This document shows positions 1-6,571 of a DNA stretch of 13,081 bases, piece after piece. Within the stretch, counting starts at the first letter, position 1. Every line of letters begins with the position of its first letter. Position numbers and translations under genes: made by a program. This DNA is from Bacillota bacterium (GTDB lineage: Bacteria; Bacillota; Clostridia; Christensenellales; Aristaeellaceae): NCBI GenBank assembly GCA_023458835.1, contig JAEWWY010000396.1, forward strand, positions 1 to 13,081. Direction: 5' to 3'. The notes beneath the pieces are model-generated. The model saw only the letters and a program-made list of their open reading frames with translations. It ran no database searches and had not been told where the DNA came from.

Positions 1-14
1 GTCAGGGTACGTAT

Positions 15-62
15 AAAAAAGGTGCGGGAAGGGGACTTTTTGAAAAGTTCCCTTCCCGCACC
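15..62 (-). terminator. Rho-independent terminator of the atp operon
   Basis: Positions 21-40 and 43-62 form a 20-bp stem with a single G-T wobble (34/49). The bases at 41-42 lie between the arms, so the innermost pairs would open into a small loop. Read on the minus strand, the stem is followed at once by six T (plus-strand A at 15-20). It is GC-rich at the base, as expected of an intrinsic terminator. It lies about 105 bp beyond the atpC stop with no gene between, so it most likely ends the ATP synthase transcript. On the plus strand the stem is not followed by a T run, so it should work in one direction only. Confidence 0.9.
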
Positions 63-112
63 CAGCCCCGAAATGCTTTATTGGGCTATAGATTCATTTG
101 ACATAGGGATTT

Positions 113-132
113 CCAAGGGATATATCCCTTGG
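113..132. repeat. Perfect 20-bp palindrome between atpC and the terminator
   Basis: CCAAGGGATATATCCCTTGG is its own reverse complement over all 20 bases. It has no spacer, so as RNA only the outer arms could pair around a small loop. It lies between the hairpin at 142-164 and the terminator at 21-62. No T run follows on either strand, so it is not itself a terminator. It may belong to a dispersed intergenic repeat or be a protein-binding site; the window cannot distinguish these. Confidence 0.6.
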
Positions 133-141
133 ACGGTGGGT

Positions 142-164
142 CCAGGGAGGCAGAGCCTCCCTGG
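142..164. repeat. 10-bp stem hairpin just after the atpC stop
   Basis: CCAGGGAGGC and GCCTCCCTGG are perfect inverted arms around an AGA spacer. The element begins 3 bp past the atpC stop codon. No T run follows on the minus strand, so it is not a classical terminator. It could protect the 3' end of the mRNA or be part of a repeated intergenic element together with the neighbouring palindrome. Confidence 0.6.
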
Positions 165-167
165 CGG

Positions 168-590
168 TCAGTCATTGATGTGACGGCGGCTGGAAACACG
201 CAAGCGGGCCATGGCCCTGGCCAGCATGGCGCGGGCCATATGATATTCCTCCATGCTCCGCTTCTGGCGCAGCCGCTCCCGGGCTTCATACTCGGAGCGC
301 TGGGCGCGCTTTATATCAATCTCCTCGGGCCACTCGGCGGTTTGCAGCATCAAAAGCACCTGATCCTGGATCACGATGGCAAAGCCGGAGGATGCGGCGG
401 CCCAGCGCCAGTGGCCGTCTTGCAAAAGGCGTATTTCCCCCTCCACGGTGGATATGACCATGGGCGTATGGCCCGCCTGGATGCCGATTTCGCCATCCGG
501 CGCTTCCAGCACCAGCATTTCCACATCCCCTTCAAAGAAGGAATGCTCCGGTGTGATGATCGACAGGCGAAAGGTGGCGGCCATACTCAT
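168..590 (-). CDS. atpC: F1Fo ATP synthase subunit epsilon
   Basis: 140 residues, normal length for the F1 central-stalk subunit epsilon, which joins gamma to the c-ring and can inhibit ATP hydrolysis. The N-terminal beta-sandwich (about 1-88) carries the family pattern LxIITPEHxFFEGDVEMLVL and PDGEIGIQAGHTP. The C-terminal part (about 90-135) is a charged helical hairpin. Residues 91-96 read IDIKRA, matching the I/L-D-x-x-R-A ATP-binding motif known from epsilon of thermophilic Bacillus. ATG overlaps the atpD stop as ATGA, with GGAGG about 6 bases upstream, so translation is probably coupled. A second Met at codon 3 is a possible start. Last gene of the operon. Confidence 0.96.
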   Translation of the reverse strand: MSMAATFRLSIITPEHSFFEGDVEMLVLEAPDGEIGIQAGHTPMVISTVEGEIRLLQDGHWRWAAASSGFAIVIQDQVLLMLQTAEWPEEIDIKRAQRSEYEARERLRQKRSMEEYHMARAMLARAMARLRVSSRRHIND

Positions 591-1978
591 TTCTCCTCCA
601 GCTTGCGGGCCTTCTGGCGTACATCCTCCAAGTCACCGGCCATGAAGAAGGCGCCTTCCGGCAGATCGTCCGCCTCACCGTTCACGATGGCCTTGAAGGA
701 AGCGATGGTATCCTTCAGCTTCACATACCGGCCGGGGATGCCTGTGAACACCTCCGCCACAGACATGGGCTGGGAAAGGAAGCGCTGGATGCGGCGGGCA
801 CGGTAAACGGTGAGCCGGTCCTCTTCCGACAATTCCTCCATGCCCAGGATGGCAATGATGTCCTGCAGCTCCTTATAGCGCTGCAGCGCTTCCTGTACCC
901 GCATGGCCACCTGATAATGCTCCTGGCCCACAATGTTCGGGTCCAGGATACGGGAGGAGGAATCCAGGGGGCTTACGGCCGGATAGATGCCAAGCTCCGC
1001 CACCTGGCGGGAAAGCACGGTGGTGGCGTCCAGATGCGTGAAGATGGAAGCGGGGGCCGGGTCGGTCAAATCATCGGCAGGCACATAAATGGCCTGTACG
1101 GAGGTGATGGAGCCCTGGGAGGTGGAAGCGATCCGCTCCTCCAGCGCACCCACCTCGGTGGCCAGAGTGGGCTGATAGCCTACCGCGGAGGGCATGCGGC
1201 CCAGCAGCGCGGAAACCTCGCTGCCCGCCTGCACATAGCGGAAAATGTTGTCGATGAACAAAAGCACGTCCTGCTTTTCCTGATCCCGGAAATGCTCCGC
1301 CAGAGTGAGCCCCGTCAGGGCCACCCGCATGCGGGCCCCCGGCGGCTCGTTCATTTGCCCGAACACCAGCGCCGTTTTGTCGATAACGCCGGACTCGTTC
1401 ATTTCGGTCAGCAGGTCATTGCCCTCGCGGCTGCGCTCGCCGACGCCGGTGAACACGGAAAAGCCGCCGTGCTCCGTGGCGATGTTATGGATCAATTCCA
1501 GAATCAGCACCGTCTTGCCCACGCCTGCGCCGCCGAACAGGCCGATCTTCCCGCCGCGGGCATAGGGGGCCAAGAGGTCGATGACCTTGATGCCCGTTTC
1601 AAACACCTGGGTCACGGGGCGCTGCTCGATAAAGGAAGGGGCGGGCCTGTGAATAGGCAGCACATCCTGAGCAGGGATATCGCCCTTGCCGTCGATGGGG
1701 CGGCCCAGCACGTCGATGGTGCGGGACAGCATTTGCTTTCCCACCGGGATGCGGATGGGCCCGCCGGTGTTTTCTACCGGGAGCCCCCGGGACAAGCCCT
1801 CCGTCGCCTCCAGGGAGATGCAGCGCACGGCATCCTTCAAATGCTGGCTGACCTCCACGGCCACCCTGCGCTTGCCATCCAGCACATACAGCAGGGTATG
1901 GATGGGGGGCGTTTCCCCTTGCGGGAATTTTACGTCCAGCACCGGACCGATGATGCGTTTGACCGTTCCGTTCGTCAT
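587..1978 (-). CDS. atpD: F1Fo ATP synthase catalytic subunit beta
   Basis: 463 residues, full length. Beta carries the catalytic nucleotide sites of the F1 hexamer at the inner membrane face. Visible motifs are the P-loop GGAGVGKT (149-156), GERSREGND (180-188) with catalytic Glu181 and Arg182, Walker B LLFIDNIF (239-246), AGSEVSALLGRMPSAVGYQP (251-270), and EELSEED (381-387), a conservative form of the DELSEED lever that pushes gamma. ATG overlaps the atpG stop (ATGA) with AGGAG about 8 bases upstream. It sits in standard order between gamma and epsilon. All key residues are present, so it should be active. Confidence 0.98.
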   Translation of the reverse strand: MTNGTVKRIIGPVLDVKFPQGETPPIHTLLYVLDGKRRVAVEVSQHLKDAVRCISLEATEGLSRGLPVENTGGPIRIPVGKQMLSRTIDVLGRPIDGKGDIPAQDVLPIHRPAPSFIEQRPVTQVFETGIKVIDLLAPYARGGKIGLFGGAGVGKTVLILELIHNIATEHGGFSVFTGVGERSREGNDLLTEMNESGVIDKTALVFGQMNEPPGARMRVALTGLTLAEHFRDQEKQDVLLFIDNIFRYVQAGSEVSALLGRMPSAVGYQPTLATEVGALEERIASTSQGSITSVQAIYVPADDLTDPAPASIFTHLDATTVLSRQVAELGIYPAVSPLDSSSRILDPNIVGQEHYQVAMRVQEALQRYKELQDIIAILGMEELSEEDRLTVYRARRIQRFLSQPMSVAEVFTGIPGRYVKLKDTIASFKAIVNGEADDLPEGAFFMAGDLEDVRQKARKLEEK

Positions 1979-2853
1979 GATATCGCTCCTTGGTCAGGGT
2001 TGCCGGAGATGATCTCCGAAATCTCCTGGGTGATGATGGCCTGCCGGGCATGGTTGAACTGAAGGCTCAGGCGGCCCAGCATTTCATCGGCATTGCGGGT
2101 GGCGGCATCCATGGCGGACATGCGCGCGCTGTGCTCGCTGGCGTAGGACTGTACAAGCGCGGAATATACCAGCCCCACCAGGTAATGGGGGACCATGGCA
2201 TCCAGCACTTCCGCCGCGGAAGGATGGAACTTCAGGGGGCTGGTAGGGGCGTGAAGGATGGGCGCATCGTCGAAATCCTCCCTCAATATGGGAAGAAGCC
2301 GCAGTACGGTGGGCCTCAATTGCCCCACCTTCTCCAGCACCGTATAGATGATATTGACTTCATCCAGTTCCTTGTCCCGAAACAGCCTGCACAATGTGGC
2401 TGTGATCTGCCGGGCGTTGTACAGATGGGGATCCTGGATCACATGCAAAAAATCCACGTCCGGATGCATATTCAGGCGCAGGAAATATTCGCTGGCCATA
2501 TGCCCGATGGTGAACAGGTAGCGCTGCTCATGGACACCGTCCTGGATCGTGCTCCGGGCCAGCTTCAGCACCTCGCTGTTGTAGCCGCCGCACAGCCCCT
2601 TGTCTCCGGCGATCACCACATAGCCTGTCTTTTTGCCATGCCGGCGGTAGTATGGGTTGCGGATGCTCTCCCCAATATTGTCCATGATGAACCGGATATC
2701 CGAGCGCACCCGGGTGGAATAGATCTGATTCTGGTCATGCATGCGCATGGCCCTTTTCATCTTGGCCGAAGAGATCAGGTACATGGCCCGGGTGATCTTG
2801 CTGGTGTCCCTGACCACCTTGATATGATGGCGGATCTCGGCGATGGAACTCAT
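1975..2853 (-). CDS. atpG: F1Fo ATP synthase subunit gamma
   Basis: 292 residues, normal length. Gamma is the rotating central shaft within the alpha3beta3 hexamer. The N-terminal coiled-coil helix has the family pattern IRHHIKVVRDTSKITRAM...SSAKMKRA (about 7-35). The Rossmann-like middle includes AGDKGLCGGYN (82-92). The C-terminal helix carries SEHSARMSAMDAATRNADEM (239-258), the strongest family signature. Start ATG overlaps the atpA stop (ATGA), with GGAGG about 7 bases upstream. The short tail after the final helix (GNPDQGAIS) is slightly longer than usual and probably flexible. Confidence 0.97.
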   Translation of the reverse strand: MSSIAEIRHHIKVVRDTSKITRAMYLISSAKMKRAMRMHDQNQIYSTRVRSDIRFIMDNIGESIRNPYYRRHGKKTGYVVIAGDKGLCGGYNSEVLKLARSTIQDGVHEQRYLFTIGHMASEYFLRLNMHPDVDFLHVIQDPHLYNARQITATLCRLFRDKELDEVNIIYTVLEKVGQLRPTVLRLLPILREDFDDAPILHAPTSPLKFHPSAAEVLDAMVPHYLVGLVYSALVQSYASEHSARMSAMDAATRNADEMLGRLSLQFNHARQAIITQEISEIISGNPDQGAIS

Positions 2854-4370
2854 AACGAGGCCTCCGCGTCATATTCCCTGCGCCATTCCTTTACGGCCGC
2901 GGTAAGCTCCGCTTCCAACTGGTCGTCAAACTTGCCTTGGCGGGAAAGGGTTTCCACCACATGGGGGAAGCGCAGGGCAAGGTATTCGGGAAACCGCGCT
3001 TTGAAGGCCCGCAATATTTCTATCGGGGTATTGCGGTCAAGCAGGCCCCTGGTGACGGCATACAGAAGGGAGACCTGTACAGGCATCTCCAGCGGCGCGT
3101 TGTTGGGCTGCTTTAAAAGCTCCATCAAAAGCGCGCCATATTTGAGCATATCCTGGGTGGCATCGTCCATATCCGAGGAGAACTGGGAAAATATCTGCAG
3201 CTCCCTGTATTGGGCCAGCTCCAGGCGAAGCTGCCCGGCCACCATGCGCATGGCTTTTGTCTGGGCCGCGCCGCCTACGCGGCTGACGGAAAGGCCGCCG
3301 TTTACAGCGGGGCGCACGCCTTCCCGGAACAGGTCCGTATCCAGAAAGATCTGGCCGTCGGTGATGGAGATCACGTTGGTGGGGATATAGGCGGAAATAT
3401 CGCCCGCCTGGGTTTCCACGATGGGCAGCGCGGTCAATGAACCGCCGCCCTTTGCCTCAGACAGGCAGGCAGCCCGCTCCAGCAGCCTGGAGTGGAGGTA
3501 GAACACGTCGCCCGGATAGGCTTCCCGGCCCGGGGGCCTGCGCAAAAGCAGCGACATGGCCCGGTAGGCGACGGCATGCTTGCTCAAGTCGTCATAGATC
3601 ACAAGCGCGTCGCGGCCGCCCAGCATGAACCATTCCGCCATGGCGCAACCGCAATAGGGAGCGATATACTGCATAGTGGCGGAATCGCTGGCGGTGGCGC
3701 ATACCACGGTGGTGTACGCCATGGCGCCGGAGGATTTCAACTGGGCGATGATCTGCGCCACGCTGGAAGCCTTCTGACCGATGGCCACATAAAAACAGCT
3801 TAAGTTCTTTCCCTTTTGGTTGAGGATGGTGTCCACAGCCACGGAGGTTTTGCCCGTCTGCCGGTCGCCGATGATCAGTTCCCGCTGGCCGCGGCCGATA
3901 GGCACCATGGCGTCCACGGCCATCAGGCCGGTTTCCATGGGCTTGGATACGGGCCTGCGGTCCAGGATACTGGGCGCGGGCGATTCAATGGGCCGGAATT
4001 CGGTAGTATGGATCCGCCCGCCGCCATCCAGCGGCTGACCCAGGGGATCCACCACCCGGCCTATCAGCCCATCCCCCACGGGGATAGACAGCACCTGTCC
4101 GGTGCCGTAGGCACGGGTGCCCAGGGAAACATCGGCATCGTTGCCCAGCAGTACCGCGCCAACCGTTTCCTCCTCCAGGTTCATGACGATGGCGAAGCCG
4201 CCGGTCTCAAACTCAATCAGCTCGCCCAGCTTGCAGCCGGCAAGCCCTGAGAGTATGGCAATGCCGTCGCCGGCCGACAGCGTTTCGCCGGCGCCGCGTA
4301 TATCCATTTGCCGGGTATAGCTTTTCAGCCTGCCGCGAAGCTCCAGGCCAACGGATTTCCAGTCAAGCAT
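2850..4370 (-). CDS. atpA: F1Fo ATP synthase subunit alpha
   Basis: 506 residues, full length. Alpha alternates with beta in F1 and holds the non-catalytic nucleotide sites. Motifs: P-loop GDRQTGKT (168-175), YVAIGQKAS (194-202), LVIYDDLSKHAVAYR (256-270), LLLRRPPGREAYPGDVFYLHSRLLERA (274-300), and SVSRVGGAAQT (361-371) with the arginine finger Arg364 that completes the neighbouring beta site. The N-terminal helix (about 1-22), which in other enzymes docks on the delta N-terminal domain, is still present although delta here lacks that domain. ATG lies 8 bases inside the end of atpH; GAGGAGG precedes it by about 10 bases. Confidence 0.98.
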   Translation of the reverse strand: MLDWKSVGLELRGRLKSYTRQMDIRGAGETLSAGDGIAILSGLAGCKLGELIEFETGGFAIVMNLEEETVGAVLLGNDADVSLGTRAYGTGQVLSIPVGDGLIGRVVDPLGQPLDGGGRIHTTEFRPIESPAPSILDRRPVSKPMETGLMAVDAMVPIGRGQRELIIGDRQTGKTSVAVDTILNQKGKNLSCFYVAIGQKASSVAQIIAQLKSSGAMAYTTVVCATASDSATMQYIAPYCGCAMAEWFMLGGRDALVIYDDLSKHAVAYRAMSLLLRRPPGREAYPGDVFYLHSRLLERAACLSEAKGGGSLTALPIVETQAGDISAYIPTNVISITDGQIFLDTDLFREGVRPAVNGGLSVSRVGGAAQTKAMRMVAGQLRLELAQYRELQIFSQFSSDMDDATQDMLKYGALLMELLKQPNNAPLEMPVQVSLLYAVTRGLLDRNTPIEILRAFKARFPEYLALRFPHVVETLSRQGKFDDQLEAELTAAVKEWRREYDAEASL

Positions 4371-4605
4371 TCCGCCCGCCCTCCTCTTTTCGCTGCAGGG
4401 TGCTCAATACATTTTGAAGCTGCCCGCGCAAGCTGCCGTCGTATACCCTTCCGCCCAATTCCACACGCACGCCGCCCAGCAGGTTCTTTTCCTCCCGGAC
4501 TTCCAAGGCAACCGTTTCCCCCATCAACTCCGAAAAGCGGCCTTCGATGGCTGCGTGCTGTGATTGGGTAAGGGGCAAGGCGGTCAAAAGCAATCCTTTG
4601 AGCAT
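4363..4605 (-). CDS. atpH: Truncated-type ATP synthase delta subunit (C-terminal domain only)
   Basis: 80 residues, against about 175-180 for usual bacterial delta/OSCP. What is present matches the family's C-terminal domain: a strand LLLTALPLT (5-13), a helix, then GGVRVELGGRVYDGSLRGQL (44-63), the diagnostic delta signature. The N-terminal six-helix domain, which normally binds the alpha N-termini on top of F1, is absent. There is no room for it, because a full-length atpF ends 3 bp upstream. The gene is in the same frame as atpF: TGA, AGC, ATG. AAGGTGGG about 8 bases upstream could be the binding site. It overlaps atpA by 8 bp. Identity rests on position and C-terminal pattern; the missing domain could be a genuine minimal form or a loss. 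Confidence 0.88.
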   Translation of the reverse strand: MLKGLLLTALPLTQSQHAAIEGRFSELMGETVALEVREEKNLLGGVRVELGGRVYDGSLRGQLQNVLSTLQRKEEGGRNA

Positions 4606-4608
4606 GCT

Positions 4609-5091
4609 TCAGCCCACCTTTTTCACGAATTCATCAATCAGTTGCTGGTGGTCCTCCGCCTTTACCTCCCGGGAAAGCACCTTGGCGGCGATTTCCACGG
4701 CCAGGACCGCGGCTTCGTCCGCCATGGCTTCACGGGCGGTGAAGAGCAGGGTGTTGGCTTCCTGCCTGGCTTGGGCGACGATCTGCTCGGCCTGCTCCCG
4801 GGCGGATTGGATCATATCCTGGGCCTGCTCCCGGGCTTTTACGCTGCCCTGGGCGATGGCTGCCATGGCCTCCTGATCGGCATCCTTCAGCTTTTGCTGG
4901 GCGGCCGTCCATTGATCGTGGGCCTTTAACTGCGTATCCTGAGCGTCTTTCAACTGCTCCTCCACGCCTTGGGCACGGGCGGTGGTGAATTTCCGCACAG
5001 GCTTGTACAGCAGGAAATACATCGCCACCAGCAGGATGGCTGCATTGATGACGTGCAGCAAAATAGTGGTTGGGTTAAACAATTCTTCCAC
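4609..5091 (-). CDS. atpF: F1Fo ATP synthase subunit b
   Basis: 160 residues, normal length for the peripheral-stalk subunit. One N-terminal membrane helix (about 7-29) is followed by YKPVRKF, the family's post-membrane motif, then a long charged alpha-helical stretch rich in Ala, Gln, Glu and Lys (about 40-150) that dimerises as a coiled coil. The C-terminus (KAEDHQQLIDEFVKKVG) is the part that meets delta. Start is GTG, preceded by GGAGGA 7 bases upstream. Its TGA stop is in frame with atpH one codon later, so any readthrough would give a b-delta fusion resembling the arrangement known in mycobacteria. Confidence 0.95.
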   Translation of the reverse strand: MEELFNPTTILLHVINAAILLVAMYFLLYKPVRKFTTARAQGVEEQLKDAQDTQLKAHDQWTAAQQKLKDADQEAMAAIAQGSVKAREQAQDMIQSAREQAEQIVAQARQEANTLLFTAREAMADEAAVLAVEIAAKVLSREVKAEDHQQLIDEFVKKVG

Positions 5092-5156
5092 AGGGATTCC
5101 TCCGTTTCATTCCCGGCGCGGCCGGCGGCCATACAGCAGTATGCGCTCCGGCAGCC

Positions 5157-5402
5157 TTAGGCCGCAACCTTGCCGCCCAGAATGAAGATGATCAAAATGG
5201 CCACCAACAGCGCGTATACGGCGCAGGTCTCCATCAGGATCAGGCCGAACAGCAGCGAGGAGTTCACCTTTCCGGCAGCCTCCGGCTGACGGGCGATGGA
5301 TTCCACAGCCTTGCCGGTGGCAATGGACATGGCAAGGGCGGCAGCGGCGCCGCACAGTGCAGCGATACTGGCCGCGATAGCGATGAGTCCCAGACTAGAC
5401 AT
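5157..5402 (-). CDS. atpE: F1Fo ATP synthase subunit c (rotor ring)
   Basis: 81 residues forming two membrane helices (about 4-30 and 48-75) with the polar loop ARQPEAAGK (37-45) that touches gamma and epsilon. The ion-binding carboxylate is Glu58 in LMETCAVY (56-63). Helix 1 reads A20-x-A22-x-A24-x-S26 where most bacteria have GxGxGxG; Ala-rich versions of this motif are known from alkaliphilic Bacillus. The position equivalent to the Gln of sodium-binding c subunits is Met25, while Thr59 and Tyr63 resemble the helix-2 part of the sodium motif. Proton coupling is more likely, but not certain. ATG with a strong AAGGAGG about 8 bases upstream. Confidence 0.96.
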   Translation of the reverse strand: MSSLGLIAIAASIAALCGAAAALAMSIATGKAVESIARQPEAAGKVNSSLLFGLILMETCAVYALLVAILIIFILGGKVAA

Positions 5403-5443
5403 ATTCTTTTCCTCCTTTATGTTGTGAGAACAGGGGTTTTTGT

Positions 5444-6127
5444 TTATTCAGCTACTTCGCCAACTGCCTCGCTGACATACGTCAGGAAAAGCAGACTGAA
5501 TACAAAGGTCTGGATGCCCACATGGAGCACGTTGAAATAAGAGGCGATCGCAGCGGGCAGAAGTATGGGGACGACCGCATAGATCAACTGCATGATAACG
5601 CCGCCCACCAGCACATTGGCAAAAAGGCGGATGCCCATGGAAAAGGGCGCAATACAGTCTGTCAATACGCGGATGGGAGCAACGATGGCCTTGGGGCTTG
5701 CCAGGTTCTTGAGCCGCCCGCGAAGGCCCGCGCACTTGACGGCAACGATGTTTACCGTCAGAAAGGAGCAGAGCCCCAGGGCAATGGTACAGTTCAGGTC
5801 CTCGGTGGCGGGGGGCAGGCCGAACAGCTCTACAAGCGTAGTGAAGAAAATATAGGCCATGAACGTCATGGCGGCCGGGGCCACGTAATTGGCGGCATGG
5901 TGCCCGACCTTGTTTTCGGCGAAGCCGTAAACGCCCTGCACCGCCATTTCCAGCACGTTTTGAAACCCCCTGGGCTTTTGCCGGAACCTGGGGATGACGA
6001 AGACGCGGATCAGCGCCAGCGCCAGAATCAGGACGGCCAATACACCCCAGGCGATGACCACCGAAAGGCCCACATTGATGCCGAACACCAAAAAGTGTTC
6101 CGGGAAAAGGCTGATCTTGAGCTCCAA
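5444..6127 (-). CDS. atpB: F1Fo ATP synthase subunit a
   Basis: 227 residues with five or six hydrophobic segments; the stator half of the ion channel in the membrane. The essential arginine is Arg167 in SMGIRLFANVLVGGVIM (163-179). The last helix carries GIQTFVFSLLFLTYVSEAV (204-222), and PPATEDLNCTIALGL (105-119) is the usual loop and helix preceding it. The start appears to be TTG: a near-perfect AAAGGAGGAG lies about 8 bases upstream, inside the end of the preceding gene, which stops 3 bp before. A 41-bp gap separates it from atpE. A weak start codon with a strong ribosome site may help set low a relative to c, but that is inference. Confidence 0.95.
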   Translation of the reverse strand: MELKISLFPEHFLVFGINVGLSVVIAWGVLAVLILALALIRVFVIPRFRQKPRGFQNVLEMAVQGVYGFAENKVGHHAANYVAPAAMTFMAYIFFTTLVELFGLPPATEDLNCTIALGLCSFLTVNIVAVKCAGLRGRLKNLASPKAIVAPIRVLTDCIAPFSMGIRLFANVLVGGVIMQLIYAVVPILLPAAIASYFNVLHVGIQTFVFSLLFLTYVSEAVGEVAE

Positions 6128-6130
6128 GGC

Positions 6131-6388
6131 TTACTCCTCCTTTACGCCGCGCCGCATACGGACAAGGCTCACCAGCATGGCGGCGGTGGCGCCTGCCACA
6201 AAACACATCAGTACGGAAACGGACCACAGCGCCAGCAGGACCATGATGACGGCCCACAGCAGCAGCTTCACCGCCAGAAAAAGCGGGCGGGCATTGCCGT
6301 CACTGCCTATGACCCGGACAAGAAAACGGTATTGAAGCCATCCAAAGGCCATGCCGCCCAGCAATCCCAAGGCATAAAACATCAACAC
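6131..6388 (-). CDS. Small membrane protein at head of atp operon (AtpI/AtpR-like)
   Basis: Up to 85 residues, mostly hydrophobic, with three likely membrane helices (about 3-24, 37-58, 60-77) and a basic C-terminal tail RMRRGVKEE. Genes in this place in bacterial atp operons usually encode subunit I (assembly of the c-ring) or the AtpR protein of N-ATPases. The sequence is too short and variable to decide between them. The start is uncertain: GTG, TTG and ATG occur as the first three codons and the only upstream match to a ribosome site is weak. It ends 3 bp before atpB and contains the atpB ribosome site. Confidence 0.75.
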   Translation of the reverse strand: MLMFYALGLLGGMAFGWLQYRFLVRVIGSDGNARPLFLAVKLLLWAVIMVLLALWSVSVLMCFVAGATAAMLVSLVRMRRGVKEE

Positions 6389-6431
6389 TTGATATATACC
6401 CGCTTCCTGTGCGCAATTCCGCGATTATGCA

Positions 6432-6465
6432 GAAAAACAGAAGGCTTGTCGGAATCAAACCTTCC
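6432..6465 (-). promoter_or_regulatory. Hairpin plus T run in atp operon leader (possible attenuator)
   Basis: Arms at 6439-6448 and 6456-6465 pair over 10 bp, with two G-U wobbles in the RNA and a 7-base loop. On the minus strand they are followed by G and then five T (plus-strand A 6433-6437). The shape is that of a modest intrinsic terminator or pause. It begins only a few bases after the predicted transcript start and about 45 bases before the first gene, so it could stop or slow early elongation, or cap the 5' end of the mRNA. Stem GC content is moderate, so termination would be partial. Confidence 0.5.
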
Positions 6466-6475
6466 AATTAACTTG

Positions 6476-6504
6476 ATTATAGCAAGCCTTTCCCTTTCAT
6501 GCAA
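6476..6504 (-). promoter_or_regulatory. Sigma-70-type promoter for the atp operon
   Basis: Read on the minus strand: TTGCAT (6504-6499), 17 bases, TATAAT (6481-6476). The -10 is a perfect consensus and spacing is ideal; the -35 matches only in TTG. The predicted start is near 6469, giving a leader of about 80 bases before the first atp gene. Confidence 0.65.
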
Positions 6505-6571
6505 TAGCCCCTGGGACAAATGCACCGGAAGATGCTTTTGAACACCGGATGTACTTTTTCGGCTTTATGGC

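Noticed and set aside
1..167. CRISPR-like or tRNA-like structure in the palindrome cluster
   Set aside because: The palindromes differ in sequence and are not regularly spaced repeats; no cloverleaf can be drawn.
917..2062. Long plus-strand open frame opposite atpD
   Set aside because: It mirrors a clear beta subunit gene, has no family pattern and no ribosome site; a frame shadow of a GC-rich gene.
1990..3390. 466-codon plus-strand open frame opposite atpG and atpA
   Set aside because: It crosses two well-supported genes on the other strand and shows a His/Gly/Gln-rich composition typical of antisense shadows.
4363..4605. Frameshift or assembly error as cause of the short delta
   Set aside because: The upstream sequence encodes a complete atpF to its normal C-terminus, so no hidden delta N-terminal coding exists in another frame.
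5522..6541. 339-codon plus-strand open frame over atpB and the small atp gene
   Set aside because: Antisense to genes with recognised motifs; low-complexity charged sequence and no start signal.
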